A stretch of 15,020 nucleotides of DNA from Bacillota bacterium. GTDB taxonomy: Bacteria; Bacillota; Clostridia; Clostridiales; Clostridiaceae. The translations under genes and the position numbers were made by a program. The DNA lies in assembly GCA_023399035.1 (NCBI GenBank), contig JAEWQX010000236.1, positions 1 to 15,020 of the forward strand, written 5' to 3'. Below, one piece after another: positions 7,396 through 15,020 of this stretch (its first letter is position 1; each line of letters starts with the position of its first letter). The notes under the pieces are model-generated. The model searched no databases, was not told the origin of the DNA, and worked only from the letters and a program-made list of their open reading frames with translations.

Positions 7396-7425
7396 ATGAA
7401 ATTAATTACATGTGATTACCTATAC

Positions 7426-7454
7426 ATAATACTATATTAATCCCCAATATTCAA
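7426..7454 (-). promoter_or_regulatory. Promoter of the riboswitch transcript
   Basis: On the minus strand there is TTGAAT (7449-7454), exactly 17 nt, and TATTAT (7426-7431). Transcription should start near 7419, about 25 nt before the aptamer. An intact promoter indicates that the riboswitch is still transcribed. Confidence 0.7.
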
Positions 7455-7676
7455 CCTTTTTTACATAGTTTCTTAAATATTATTAATTTACTAATAATTA
7501 CTATTAAGTTTTAGTGATTTATAAATTAAGTTTGGGATTATTCTTTAAAAATTTAAATTAAAAATGACTAATAAAAAATAATATTTATTGACTATAGAAT
7601 TAAATGATGTTAGTATGAATAGGCAGTTAGCACAATAGTGCTTAAACTTATATTCAATTCACTTCAGCGAAAAGTT

Positions 7677-8330
7677 TTAATCTTCCATAAGAACATTGCT
7701 TTTGAATGTTTCAAGTCCAATCCTTTCAATGAAAAAGCTCAACTTTTCACCAGCTTCAGCATTTTCCTTATAGTAGCTTATTATATTATCCACGATTTCA
7801 AGGGCTCTTTCTTCGCTTATATCCTTAACAATAACATCTGCTACTCTTGGATTATATCCACCTGAACCGCCTGCACATACAATGAAGCCTGTCTTATCAG
7901 CTATAACCCCTATATCTTTGCTATACACGCTTCCGCATGCATTCCTGCAGCCTGCAACACCTATTTTAGTTCTGCACGGCATTTCCATCCATGTGTATTT
8001 TCTTGAAAGCTTCATTCCTGTTCCTATAGTATTAAATTTTTCCCTCTTGCAGAATCCAGCTGGACACATCTCAACATTTTTAATAGAGTTTGTACTTTTG
8101 ACTGCTGGCTCCATGCCAAGGTCTTCCCAGATTGCAGGTATATCTTCTTCTTTTAAATTTGTTATAAGAATTCTCTGTCCTGATGTTATTTTTAATACAG
8201 CATCATATTTTTTGGCAACGTCTATTATTTTCTGCATGACATCAAGTGTAACAAACCCACCAGGCAGATGTGGCGTAATGCTGTATGTTCTTTTACCATC
8301 TCTTATTTTTTGTAAATTAGCATAATTCAT
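7677..8330 (-). CDS. Small siroheme / 4Fe-4S nitrite-sulfite reductase-like protein
   Basis: The start is placed at ATG 8330, giving 217 residues. AAGGTGA lies 5 nt before it, whereas an in-frame GTG at 8339 overlaps that site. The N-terminal half (about 1-70) is the ferredoxin-like half-domain of nitrite/sulfite reductases (ITPHLPGGFVT, ITSGQRILIT). The second half has cysteines in CPAGFC (89, 94), Cys119, and GCRNACG (128, 132), the usual places for siroheme-linked 4Fe-4S ligands. The first pair is spaced C-x4-C, not the more familiar C-x5-C. It should transfer electrons to sulfite, nitrite or a similar oxyanion in the cytoplasm. At this length it has one ferredoxin-like/siroheme repeat, not two, so it may work as a dimer. 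It overlaps the upstream gene by 14 nt, implying translational coupling. Confidence 0.85.
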   Translation of the reverse strand: MNYANLQKIRDGKRTYSITPHLPGGFVTLDVMQKIIDVAKKYDAVLKITSGQRILITNLKEEDIPAIWEDLGMEPAVKSTNSIKNVEMCPAGFCKREKFNTIGTGMKLSRKYTWMEMPCRTKIGVAGCRNACGSVYSKDIGVIADKTGFIVCAGGSGGYNPRVADVIVKDISEERALEIVDNIISYYKENAEAGEKLSFFIERIGLETFKSNVLMED

Positions 8331-8544
8331 ATATGTCACCTTCTTCTCTTTCCATTCTTTCTTCTATTTTTCTTATGATATCTAAAGTTTCATTTTCTAT
8401 TGCACTGCATTCATAATTCACTAATTTGCTTTTAGTATTAAATTTATTTTTAAATTCATTAAAATTTCTACCCATCATTTCTTTAATGCTGTTTAATATA
8501 GCATATATTTCCTTGTGCTGTCTTAATAAATTATCTATATTCAT
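8317..8544 (-). CDS. 75-residue helical protein, possibly a hemerythrin-like fragment
   Basis: The start is placed at ATG 8544, with AAGAGGT about 7 nt before it; a longer frame to 8601 lacks a ribosome binding site and crosses the promoter. The protein is almost wholly helical and charged: LLRQHKEIYAILNSIKEMM near the start, and a C-terminal KIEERMEREEGDIYELC. The opening helix resembles the first helix of hemerythrin HHE domains (His followed by Glu), but the later HHxxE ligands are missing, so iron binding is doubtful. It shares an operon with the siroheme reductase, overlapping it by 14 nt, and could be an accessory subunit. I cannot assign a function with confidence. Confidence 0.65.
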   Translation of the reverse strand: MNIDNLLRQHKEIYAILNSIKEMMGRNFNEFKNKFNTKSKLVNYECSAIENETLDIIRKIEERMEREEGDIYELC

Positions 8545-8566
8545 GGATTGTACCTCTTTGTATAAT

Positions 8567-8620
8567 ATTATAAATATATTATACATCAAGCTCAAATACA
8601 CTTATGTAACAAAAGTTACA
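8567..8620 (-). promoter_or_regulatory. CRP/FNR-type operator and promoter of the siroheme reductase operon
   Basis: A perfect palindrome TGTAAC-AAAA-GTTACA (8605-8620) has the 16-bp layout of CRP/FNR family sites (TGTnA-N6-TnACA). On the minus strand two TATAAT boxes follow. With the upstream one (8578-8583, predicted start 8571) the palindrome centre falls exactly at -41.5, the class II activator position, and there is no good -35 box. The downstream one (8567-8572) has TTGAGC 17 nt before it and would put the centre at -52.5. Regulators of this family that control nitrite or hybrid-cluster genes in clostridia (HcpR type) are candidates; that assignment is inference. Confidence 0.6.
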
Positions 8621-8704
8621 ATTTTTATTAAAAATAATATTTTAAATGTGGAATACTTCTACATTTTAAATCATAATAAATAGACTGAAGGTTATATATG
8701 AAAT

Positions 8705-8732
8705 TAGCCGCCTAAATTAATTTAGGCGGCTA
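8705..8732 (-). terminator. GC-rich palindrome ending the 3D-protein gene
   Basis: TAGCCGCCTAAATT and AATTTAGGCGGCTA form a perfect 28-nt palindrome 17 nt past the stop codon. It is the most GC-rich block nearby. The T run after it on the minus strand is weak (AATTTC), so termination may be only partial. Confidence 0.65.
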
Positions 8733-8748
8733 TATAAAATTTTGTCTA

Positions 8749-9192
8749 CTACCTTCCAGTTGAGTCTCCAAGTATTTTTACAGTAACATCTCTTACACCC
8801 CAGTTATAGCATTCATATTCATTATCAAAATAAACGTCAATCTTATTTCCTTTGATGGCTCCTCCACAGTCAGCAGCTATAGCATAACCATAGCCTTCAA
8901 CATAAACTGCTGAATAAAATGGGATAACATCAGGATCAACTGCAATTGTGCTTAAACCAAATGGCTTTCTGACACAGGAAATACCTGTTGCAGTTACTCC
9001 GCCTCCAGTATATGCAGTTGATGTGCATATAATGTCAGTATTAGAAACTGATGTAGAAGAAGTTACAGCTTGTACCTTATCATTTGCAAAAACCAAATTG
9101 CCTATTAAAAGACATATTATAGTTATTGTAAATAGTTTAAGACTTGCCTTATTAAAAATAAAACAAGAATATTTGCTGTATTTTTTTAGCAT
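8749..9192 (-). CDS. Secreted 3D-domain cell-wall protein
   Basis: This protein of about 147 residues starts at ATG 9192; a TTG directly before it (9195) is an equally possible start, since AGGAG lies 10 and 7 nt away respectively. A basic N-terminus and a hydrophobic stretch (about 18-36) followed by AND make a signal peptide or membrane anchor. The C-terminal 3D domain (about 56-142) has the three conserved aspartates in AVDPDVIP (86), AADCGGAIKG (108) and KIDVYFD (119). The fold is the double-psi beta-barrel shared with MltA/RlpA lytic transglycosylases, so a role in cutting peptidoglycan is likely. Length fits short YuiC-like proteins rather than RpfB types, as there is no G5 or LysM domain. 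Four cysteines in the exported part are unusual. Confidence 0.9.
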   Translation of the reverse strand: MLKKYSKYSCFIFNKASLKLFTITIICLLIGNLVFANDKVQAVTSSTSVSNTDIICTSTAYTGGGVTATGISCVRKPFGLSTIAVDPDVIPFYSAVYVEGYGYAIAADCGGAIKGNKIDVYFDNEYECYNWGVRDVTVKILGDSTGR

Positions 9193-9232
9193 CAATTCTA
9201 TTCTCCTTTTTACTTTTTTAATAACAAAATTA

Positions 9233-9261
9233 ATTATACTACATTATGTAAAATTTGTAAA
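9233..9261 (-). promoter_or_regulatory. Promoter of the 3D-domain gene
   Basis: On the minus strand there is TTTACA (9256-9261), 17 nt, and TATAAT (9233-9238), a near-consensus housekeeping promoter. The leader to the ATG would be about 34 nt. Confidence 0.7.
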
Positions 9262-9448
9262 CATATTCATTGCTATTTTTAGTTATTCTTCATATTAATT
9301 GGTAAAAATTGTGGCGCTTTTCATAAATTATCAAATAAAAAATAGTGTATCTTTACAAGAATTCAGAAAATATAATCCATTACTTATTCTGCTGAATGAC
9401 TGCATCTACAGCACTTCATTATACTATAATAAATCATAATTTTAATAT
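9262..9448. other. Intergenic region, nothing recognised
   Basis: AT-rich DNA between the DUF445 terminator and the promoter of the 3D gene. I see no reading frame with a ribosome binding site, no strong hairpin and no repeat. Confidence 0.5.
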
Positions 9449-9487
9449 AAAAAAACACATTGGATTTAAGATTTAATCCAATGCGTT
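9449..9487 (-). terminator. Terminator of the giant DUF445 gene
   Basis: On the minus strand AACGCATTGGATT pairs with AATCCAATGTGTT (13 bp with one G-U pair), followed by a run of T. It lies about 90 nt after the stop codon. Confidence 0.88.
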
Positions 9488-9574
9488 AAAATTTCGTTAA
9501 TTATAAACAAGAGGTCAAATCACTCACATTTATTTTAACAGTTATTTATTATTTATCATATATAACAGAAGAAA

Positions 9575-12500
9575 TTATACGGAAGTCCTGCTTTCTTCTA
9601 TTACTTCATTATTAGGATTTGAAGGATTAATACTTTCCTTTATTCCTAAAACAACGGGTATCCATAAATTGATTCCAAATACAGCACCAAATGCACCATA
9701 TAAATAAAGTTTTTTAAATAAGGTTCCTGAGAATGAAATGAATAACTCATGAAGCTCTCTTGGATTCATTATTTCAATCTGTTTCCTTGTTATTTCCTTC
9801 AAGTCTATGCTTTCAATAATTTTATGTGAATGATTTATAGCTGCTGTTAATGAGGCTTCACATATCTTATCACATATTTGTAATTTCATATCACATGTTA
9901 ATATCTTATTTTCATTTTCAATAAGTATCTCTATAAGTCTATTAATAACATCATTTATGTGATTTCTAATTTCATCACATTTTAATAATTCTGTAAGCTT
10001 AACATCTAAGTATTCTTCAGTTTTAGATAAAGAAATAATATCCTTTATAGATTTACCATTTAAATATCCATTTAAGAATCTATATGATTTATCTTTAACA
10101 AGATCTGCAGGATTTAATCTGAATACTAAGTTATTTATATCCTTAGATAAGCTTTCTTCACTATAACTGCTGAATATATCTTTTATATTTAAATCATAAA
10201 CTGAATTTAAAATGTTATCTGCACATATATCATTTATATAGTGACATATTTCACTGCTATTTAAAGTAATATTTTTAGAAATCTCACATGAAGATGATAA
10301 AATTTCAGATTCAAACTTATTTAATACATAGTTTATATCTTCATCAGTACAACTTTCTGCTATGGAAATCAATAAGCCATTTAAGCCGCTTTTATATCTT
10401 TCCTTTAAAGCCTCATTATTATTTAAGCTTTCAAATACAGAATTTATAAGTGAATTTACTTTATCTTCATTGATTTGTGGACATATTTCCTTAATCTTCA
10501 TTTTATAAACAGAATTATCAAATCCATCTTTTATTATTGATGTTATTTCAAAAAATCTTTCACTTATAAATACAGGAAGATTCTTTTCAACCATTATATT
10601 TACTGCCCTGTCTACAATATCATCTCCGCCTGCCATTGCATAACCGATTTTTTCAAAGAAATTTAATGATTCATTTATTTTTGATTTTACACTGCGTCCT
10701 ATTAATTCTTCATTGTTCAGTATGAGAACTTTAATCTTATCAACAGCAAGTTCAGTTAATTTAAAGAGATTCTTATCAATATAGACCTTAATATTTCCAT
10801 CAAATACGCTTTCTATTGTGTGCTCATTATACATTATACTATCAAGAAGCTTGTTAATATTATTTTCAGCTGCATTTTTTATAAAATTTAAACTATGTTC
10901 ACTTAAATAAGTTGATATACTATTTATAGAATCTTTTAAGTTCTTTTCATCATGTATTAATCCAGAAACATAATCTGAAATATAACATTTAACATCTGCA
11001 GATTTAATATGATTCCCAAAATCTAATGCAGATTTATGAATTGAATTATATATGTTGTCTTCAATATTATTCTTCAATTTTAGCGGAACTATATCTTTTA
11101 CTTTAAGTGAACCATTTAATATTTCATAAATATATTCCTTTGAAATATCCTTAATCTTTTCTTCAATTTCTGCATCATCTATAATCTTATCTAATGCTTC
11201 TTTCTTAAGCATTATACTGTCAGCTTTTATACTGCCTGCATAGATGCTTATGCTTTTTACAATCTTATTTTTATTGCTGTTTACCCAGCTGAATAAACCA
11301 TTATTCAATAATTTGCTTATATTTTCTTTTTTACTTTGCAAGAAATCTGAAATCATCTTATAGTTATCATTTCCAATGATCTTTAAAAGATTTGTTTTCA
11401 ATATGCTTTTACTTCTGTTAAGAATACTGCTTATATAGCTCTTGTTTAAAAGTTCATTATCTATGACATTTCCTATACCTCTGCTTATATTTTCTTTATG
11501 GGCTGGAATATATCCAAGTGCAAAGTTTTTAATAAACGGAATCTTTGCTAATACTTTATTTTTTGTATATGGCTTGAAGAGCATATTTATTGCTATTACA
11601 TTTGTCAGTACACCAACCACACCCATCAATAAAACTGATAAGATCTGCTCTCTCATATTACTATAAAAACCACTTATGCCTATATTCCTTGAAAACATGC
11701 CAAATACTATGCCGCATATAAAGCCTAGAATTCCTCCAAATAATGATAATGGCTTAAGTTCGCTTCCCATAAATCTCTGCGCCAAATCACATATTTCATC
11801 TTCATCATACTGCATAAGATTATTCTTTATTGTTTCCTTGATTCTTCCCTTCAATAAGGAATCCAGGTTATCTTTTAAGATTTCTCCTGCTGAACTTGAA
11901 ACTGTCTTATATACATCTTCTCTGCATAAATTATCACGTATAGCTTCGTATATATAACAATCCTTCTTTTCTAAAAGCATTGATTTAATAAAACTTATTG
12001 AACTATCAGTTATTTTGTCTCTCACATTTTTGCTGTTTTTCATTTCTCTTAAAGCATTTTCAAAATAACATGTCATATTGTTTAAAATAACTTCTTTATT
12101 ACTATCTATGAGATTTTTTGCAGAGGAATTTATCTTATCACTGTTTTTTTCTATTATACTGCTGTCAATAATATGACCTATATGGCTGTTTTTAAATTCA
12201 GTAATCTTACAGCATACAGTACCTTTTATATTTTCAAGAAGAATATTCTTGATGTATTCTTTGTGTGATATTATATAGTCATTTATAAGAGGTCTTATAT
12301 TATCTTTAAAAATATCATTTAAATCAGCTTTAAGAATATCTCTAAAAGTCTTGGAAGTTTGTGACTTTAAAATATCATAGATTATTTTTTCTCCATTAGC
12401 ATTCATCAAATCCTTAATGAACTTAATTATCTTTTCAAATCCACCCTTATCAATAATGCTGCTACTCTTTATGCTCTGGAATATTTCATTTATCTTAGTA

Positions 12501-13759
12501 TTCTTAAGATAGGAAAGAACCATATTGGATATTTCGTTTAGTGAATTTTCATCAATATTATAGCTTTCTATGAAATCTGTTATCTTTTCTACAATTTTAT
12601 TCTTTGCTGATATATTATCAAGGAATAATTCACGTACCTTTGAAATTATCATCTTTTTTATTCCAGGATCAAGGCTTACTATTGCTTCATCAATAGATTT
12701 TTCAATTATTGTATCAAATTCATCTTTATTTTTTTCTATCCACTTTGAAAAATAAGGAAGCATTTTATGTATAGTGCTGTCAATGAATTCTGTAAGTCTA
12801 TTGCCTGTGTTCTCTGGAAGAAGATCATAAATGGTATAATCCATTTCTTCTATTACACTTACTGCAAAAGATATTATTGAATCAATATCACATCTTCCAG
12901 CCTCTGAATCTATGTATGACATGATAGAATTAAATATCTTATGAGAGATAATCCTGCATTCATCATTTGTTATGTAGTCACTTATTTTTTTATCATATAG
13001 ATTATCTTGAAGGTTCATAATCACATTTCTTATATTAGCTTTATGGAATAAATCATCTGTAATTTTAATTAAACGCTCATCATTGCACAATAATGCATCA
13101 ACACCAGCATCAATTGTATCTAATAATGATTTCTGTACACATTCAATGATTTCATCGCTTATTATACTGTCAACACTTTCATTAGAAATACTTTTTAGAA
13201 TAGTTTCTGAACATTGGCTTAAAAAGTTTGTGTTTTCTGCTTCTTTTATGATTTCATCAATAAAATCTGTACAGATACTTTTGATAAGTTCATATGTAAC
13301 ATCATCATTTAAATTAATTCTTTCAATAATATATTGTGTCAAATCACAGTCATCTTTCAATGCTGATTTAAATACGCTGCATAAACCTTCAACTGCATTT
13401 TCAAAATTATTGATATCTTTGAATTCCATATTATTTAAAGATTTTTTTAGTTCTTTATTGAAAAAGTCTTTAGCAATATCATTTAGCACTCTTTCAAATT
13501 TTTCATGGTTTATATTAGTAAGAACAGTATTGCTGTTAATGATATCCCTTTCAACAAGCTCACTAATTTCTTCTATAAACTGTTCTTTTCTATTTTTTAT
13601 TACACCGCCGAACTTAGCAGGAATGATAACTTTATTGAAAATCTTAAATGGTTCATATTCCTTAAAGAGCATATTTACTGCATATTTATTGGTTATATAT
13701 CCAGAAACTGCTCCAGCACCACCCTGTAATAAAAATAGCACTTCATTGGATAAATTCAT
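9575..13759 (-). CDS. Giant tandem-duplicated DUF445 membrane protein
   Basis: The start is placed at ATG 13759 (MNLSNEVLFLLQGG; 1394 residues), since GAGGTGA lies 5 nt before it and the in-frame GTG at 13768 lies inside that site. DUF445 proteins (YheB/YjiN type) usually have about 400 residues. Here the hallmark N-terminal segment occurs twice: GYITNKYAVNMLFKEY with IPAKFGGVIKNRKEQF (about 20-62), and VLTNVIAINMLFKPY with GYIPAHKENISRGIG (about 717-763). The C-terminal glycine-rich membrane segment also occurs twice, LFGGILGFICGIVFG (about 673-687) and LYGAFGAVFGINLWI (about 1353-1367). The protein is thus two units of about 680 residues, each a long, charged, helical region rich in Ile, Asn, Lys, Glu and Ser between membrane anchors. 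The family's function is not established; an envelope-associated structural or transport role is a guess. Confidence 0.88.
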   Translation of the reverse strand: MNLSNEVLFLLQGGAGAVSGYITNKYAVNMLFKEYEPFKIFNKVIIPAKFGGVIKNRKEQFIEEISELVERDIINSNTVLTNINHEKFERVLNDIAKDFFNKELKKSLNNMEFKDINNFENAVEGLCSVFKSALKDDCDLTQYIIERINLNDDVTYELIKSICTDFIDEIIKEAENTNFLSQCSETILKSISNESVDSIISDEIIECVQKSLLDTIDAGVDALLCNDERLIKITDDLFHKANIRNVIMNLQDNLYDKKISDYITNDECRIISHKIFNSIMSYIDSEAGRCDIDSIISFAVSVIEEMDYTIYDLLPENTGNRLTEFIDSTIHKMLPYFSKWIEKNKDEFDTIIEKSIDEAIVSLDPGIKKMIISKVRELFLDNISAKNKIVEKITDFIESYNIDENSLNEISNMVLSYLKNTKINEIFQSIKSSSIIDKGGFEKIIKFIKDLMNANGEKIIYDILKSQTSKTFRDILKADLNDIFKDNIRPLINDYIISHKEYIKNILLENIKGTVCCKITEFKNSHIGHIIDSSIIEKNSDKINSSAKNLIDSNKEVILNNMTCYFENALREMKNSKNVRDKITDSSISFIKSMLLEKKDCYIYEAIRDNLCREDVYKTVSSSAGEILKDNLDSLLKGRIKETIKNNLMQYDEDEICDLAQRFMGSELKPLSLFGGILGFICGIVFGMFSRNIGISGFYSNMREQILSVLLMGVVGVLTNVIAINMLFKPYTKNKVLAKIPFIKNFALGYIPAHKENISRGIGNVIDNELLNKSYISSILNRSKSILKTNLLKIIGNDNYKMISDFLQSKKENISKLLNNGLFSWVNSNKNKIVKSISIYAGSIKADSIMLKKEALDKIIDDAEIEEKIKDISKEYIYEILNGSLKVKDIVPLKLKNNIEDNIYNSIHKSALDFGNHIKSADVKCYISDYVSGLIHDEKNLKDSINSISTYLSEHSLNFIKNAAENNINKLLDSIMYNEHTIESVFDGNIKVYIDKNLFKLTELAVDKIKVLILNNEELIGRSVKSKINESLNFFEKIGYAMAGGDDIVDRAVNIMVEKNLPVFISERFFEITSIIKDGFDNSVYKMKIKEICPQINEDKVNSLINSVFESLNNNEALKERYKSGLNGLLISIAESCTDEDINYVLNKFESEILSSSCEISKNITLNSSEICHYINDICADNILNSVYDLNIKDIFSSYSEESLSKDINNLVFRLNPADLVKDKSYRFLNGYLNGKSIKDIISLSKTEEYLDVKLTELLKCDEIRNHINDVINRLIEILIENENKILTCDMKLQICDKICEASLTAAINHSHKIIESIDLKEITRKQIEIMNPRELHELFISFSGTLFKKLYLYGAFGAVFGINLWIPVVLGIKESINPSNPNNEVIEESRTSV

Positions 13760-13777
13760 TATCTTCACCTCAACAGT

Positions 13778-13806
13778 ATTTTATAACATTATTGGTCAAT
13801 TAACAA
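13778..13806 (-). promoter_or_regulatory. Candidate promoter of the DUF445 gene
   Basis: On the minus strand there is TTGTTA (13801-13806), 17 nt, and TAAAAT (13778-13783), with a predicted start just before the ribosome binding site. The match is moderate. A TTGACC inside the spacer is not correctly spaced for a second promoter. Confidence 0.45.
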
Positions 13807-13822
13807 ATAAGATTTTTAAAGT

Positions 13823-13855
13823 AAAAATGTGCTGCAATAATATAATCACAGCACA
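13823..13855 (-). terminator. Terminator after the dehydrogenase gene
   Basis: TGTGCTG and CAGCACA form a 7-bp stem around a 14-nt loop; on the minus strand TTTTTAC follows. It lies about 290 nt past the dehydrogenase stop and just before the DUF445 promoter, so it probably separates those two units. Confidence 0.65.
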
Positions 13856-14141
13856 AATTAAAAATTAATATCTCAAAGAAATTATTTATTTCATAATACA
13901 TTATTATGTGATATCATTTATAAAAAAATAAGTATTAAAGATGTTTTATATTAAAATTTGGCAAAAATAAGTTAAATAAGAATAGATACTTTTTTATTTA
14001 TAAACAAACATTAAATGCTATATTTAACATCAATAATAATGTGAAGATATTTAATTTCTTTTTCCACAATGTACATTTATTAATATAACATCGAACATTT
14101 TAAATGTCAATATTTTACAGGTAATTATGAGCTATATAAAA
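13856..14141. other. AT-rich 3' region after the dehydrogenase gene
   Basis: No reading frame with a ribosome binding site and no strong hairpin is visible before the terminator at 13823-13855. It may be the 3' untranslated part of the dehydrogenase transcript. Confidence 0.4.
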
Positions 14142-15020
14142 TTATAGTACCTGCCATGGGTTTTCTTTCTTTTCATCAAACAATATTATGCTCTTTATTG
14201 AATTTTCAACCATATCGCTCACCGCCTGATCTGTATAAAATGCAGTATGAGGCGTCACAATCACATTGGGGAATGATTTAAGCACAGCAAGCTGTCTGTT
14301 ATTCAATACCTGCCCTTTTAAATCATTATAATATAACCCTGTTTCATTTTCTATTACATCAAGGGCTGCTCCAGCAATTTTGCCACTTTCAATCCCTTCA
14401 ATGAAATCATCAGTATTTATTAATGATCCCCTTCCTGTGTTTATAATGAATACATTATCCTTCATTTCAGATATTGTCTTTTTATTTATGAGATGATAAT
14501 TATCTTCCGTTGCAGGCATATGAAGAGTTATGATATGGCTGTTTTGTAAAACATAATCTAAATCTCTGTATTCTGCATATTTTTTTACGCTTTCTTTTTC
14601 ATAAATGTCGTGTGCAATTATCCTGCATCCAAATCCGCTTAAATGCTTTATTACAGTTTCTCCTATTCTTCCTGTACCTATAACACCTACAGTAAGGTTT
14701 GGAAGCTCCCTTCCCTGAACCATTCCTAATGAAAAATCTTGTGAAGAGCTTCTATCCATAATGAGCTTCATCTTCCTTACTGCCATAAGCATCATCATTA
14801 TTGCATAATCTGCTACACTGTTTGGTGAATATGTTGCATTTCCTACGTGAATGCCTAGTTTTTCTGCGCTATCCAAATCAATATGATCATATCCTATTGT
14901 TCTGGTAGAAATGAATTTTACACCACAATCTTTAAATTTTTTTAGAAGTTCTTCATTTACAGGAGTTGTAATTATACTTATATAATCTATTCCTCTTGAA
15001 AGTTCAGCAGTGTCCATATC
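14142..15020 (-). CDS. D-isomer-specific 2-hydroxyacid dehydrogenase, VanH / D-lactate dehydrogenase-like (5' end missing)
   Basis: About 292 residues are visible. The Met codon at 15017 is internal: the frame stays open to the window edge, and family members have about 320-335 residues. The NAD-binding site GVIGTGRIGE lies 40 residues before the catalytic-domain landmark INTGRG. The catalytic triad is Arg in INTGRGSL, Glu in DVIENETG and His in TPHTAFYTD. It should reduce pyruvate or a related 2-keto acid to the D-hydroxy acid with NADH. Phrases such as STRTIGYDHID, YSPNSVADYAIMMMLMAVR and PHTAFYTDQAV are close to VanH of glycopeptide-resistance clusters as I remember it. No VanA-type ligase or VanX dipeptidase is in view, so fermentative D-lactate formation is the more cautious reading. 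Confidence 0.92.
   Translation of the reverse strand, partial: DMDTAELSRGIDYISIITTPVNEELLKKFKDCGVKFISTRTIGYDHIDLDSAEKLGIHVGNATYSPNSVADYAIMMMLMAVRKMKLIMDRSSSQDFSLGMVQGRELPNLTVGVIGTGRIGETVIKHLSGFGCRIIAHDIYEKESVKKYAEYRDLDYVLQNSHIITLHMPATEDNYHLINKKTISEMKDNVFIINTGRGSLINTDDFIEGIESGKIAGAALDVIENETGLYYNDLKGQVLNNRQLAVLKSFPNVIVTPHTAFYTDQAVSDMVENSIKSIILFDEKKENPWQVL

Noticed and set aside
7626..7645. AGCAC-AATA-GTGCT hairpin after the reductase gene as a terminator
   Set aside because: Only 5 bp and no T run on either strand.
7882..8325. A 147-codon plus-strand frame
   Set aside because: Antisense to the siroheme reductase, whose motifs and ribosome binding site are clear.
8948..9298. A 116-codon plus-strand frame
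   Set aside because: Antisense to the 3D-domain gene and its promoter; no ribosome binding site.
13083..13868. A 261-codon plus-strand frame
   Set aside because: It lies antisense to the DUF445 gene, has no ribosome binding site, and its composition is what AT-rich minus-strand coding produces in the opposite frame.

Overview
The window is very AT-rich DNA. Every gene I can support lies on the minus strand. Each has a strong AGGAGG-type ribosome binding site, and most are bounded by U-tailed hairpin terminators. Together with a clostridial-looking cyclic di-GMP-I riboswitch, a 3D-domain cell-wall protein and a small siroheme reductase, this points to an anaerobic Firmicute, most likely Clostridium sensu stricto. 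No rRNA, tRNA, CRISPR array or insertion sequence is visible.

Layout, left to right (transcription runs right to left): (1) the 5' part of a Rossmann/DUF2520 protein that appears to start at ATT or ATA; (2) a stand-alone tyrosine recombinase whose promoter carries a palindrome over the -10 box; (3) an 800-bp AT-rich gap with a bidirectional terminator but no supported gene; (4) a membrane sensor histidine kinase without an adjacent response regulator; (5) a MATE efflux pump ending in a very long hairpin; (6) a NodB-type polysaccharide deacetylase with its own promoter; (7) a cyclic di-GMP-I riboswitch with promoter, aptamer and intrinsic terminator, followed only by a 12-codon reading frame with an ideal ribosome binding site; (8) a two-gene operon of a 75-residue helical protein and a small siroheme/4Fe-4S reductase, preceded by a CRP/FNR-type palindrome; (9) a secreted 3D-domain protein; (10) a 1394-residue DUF445 protein made of two enlarged DUF445 units in tandem; (11) a VanH-like D-2-hydroxyacid dehydrogenase cut by the right edge.

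Most genes look like independent transcription units, so this is not one pathway. Several themes recur: cell envelope (deacetylase, 3D protein, DUF445), signalling (histidine kinase, cyclic di-GMP riboswitch) and redox metabolism (siroheme reductase, D-lactate-type dehydrogenase). The best candidates for something undescribed are the riboswitch with no conventional target gene, the tandem giant DUF445 protein, and the operator arrangement in front of the siroheme reductase operon.
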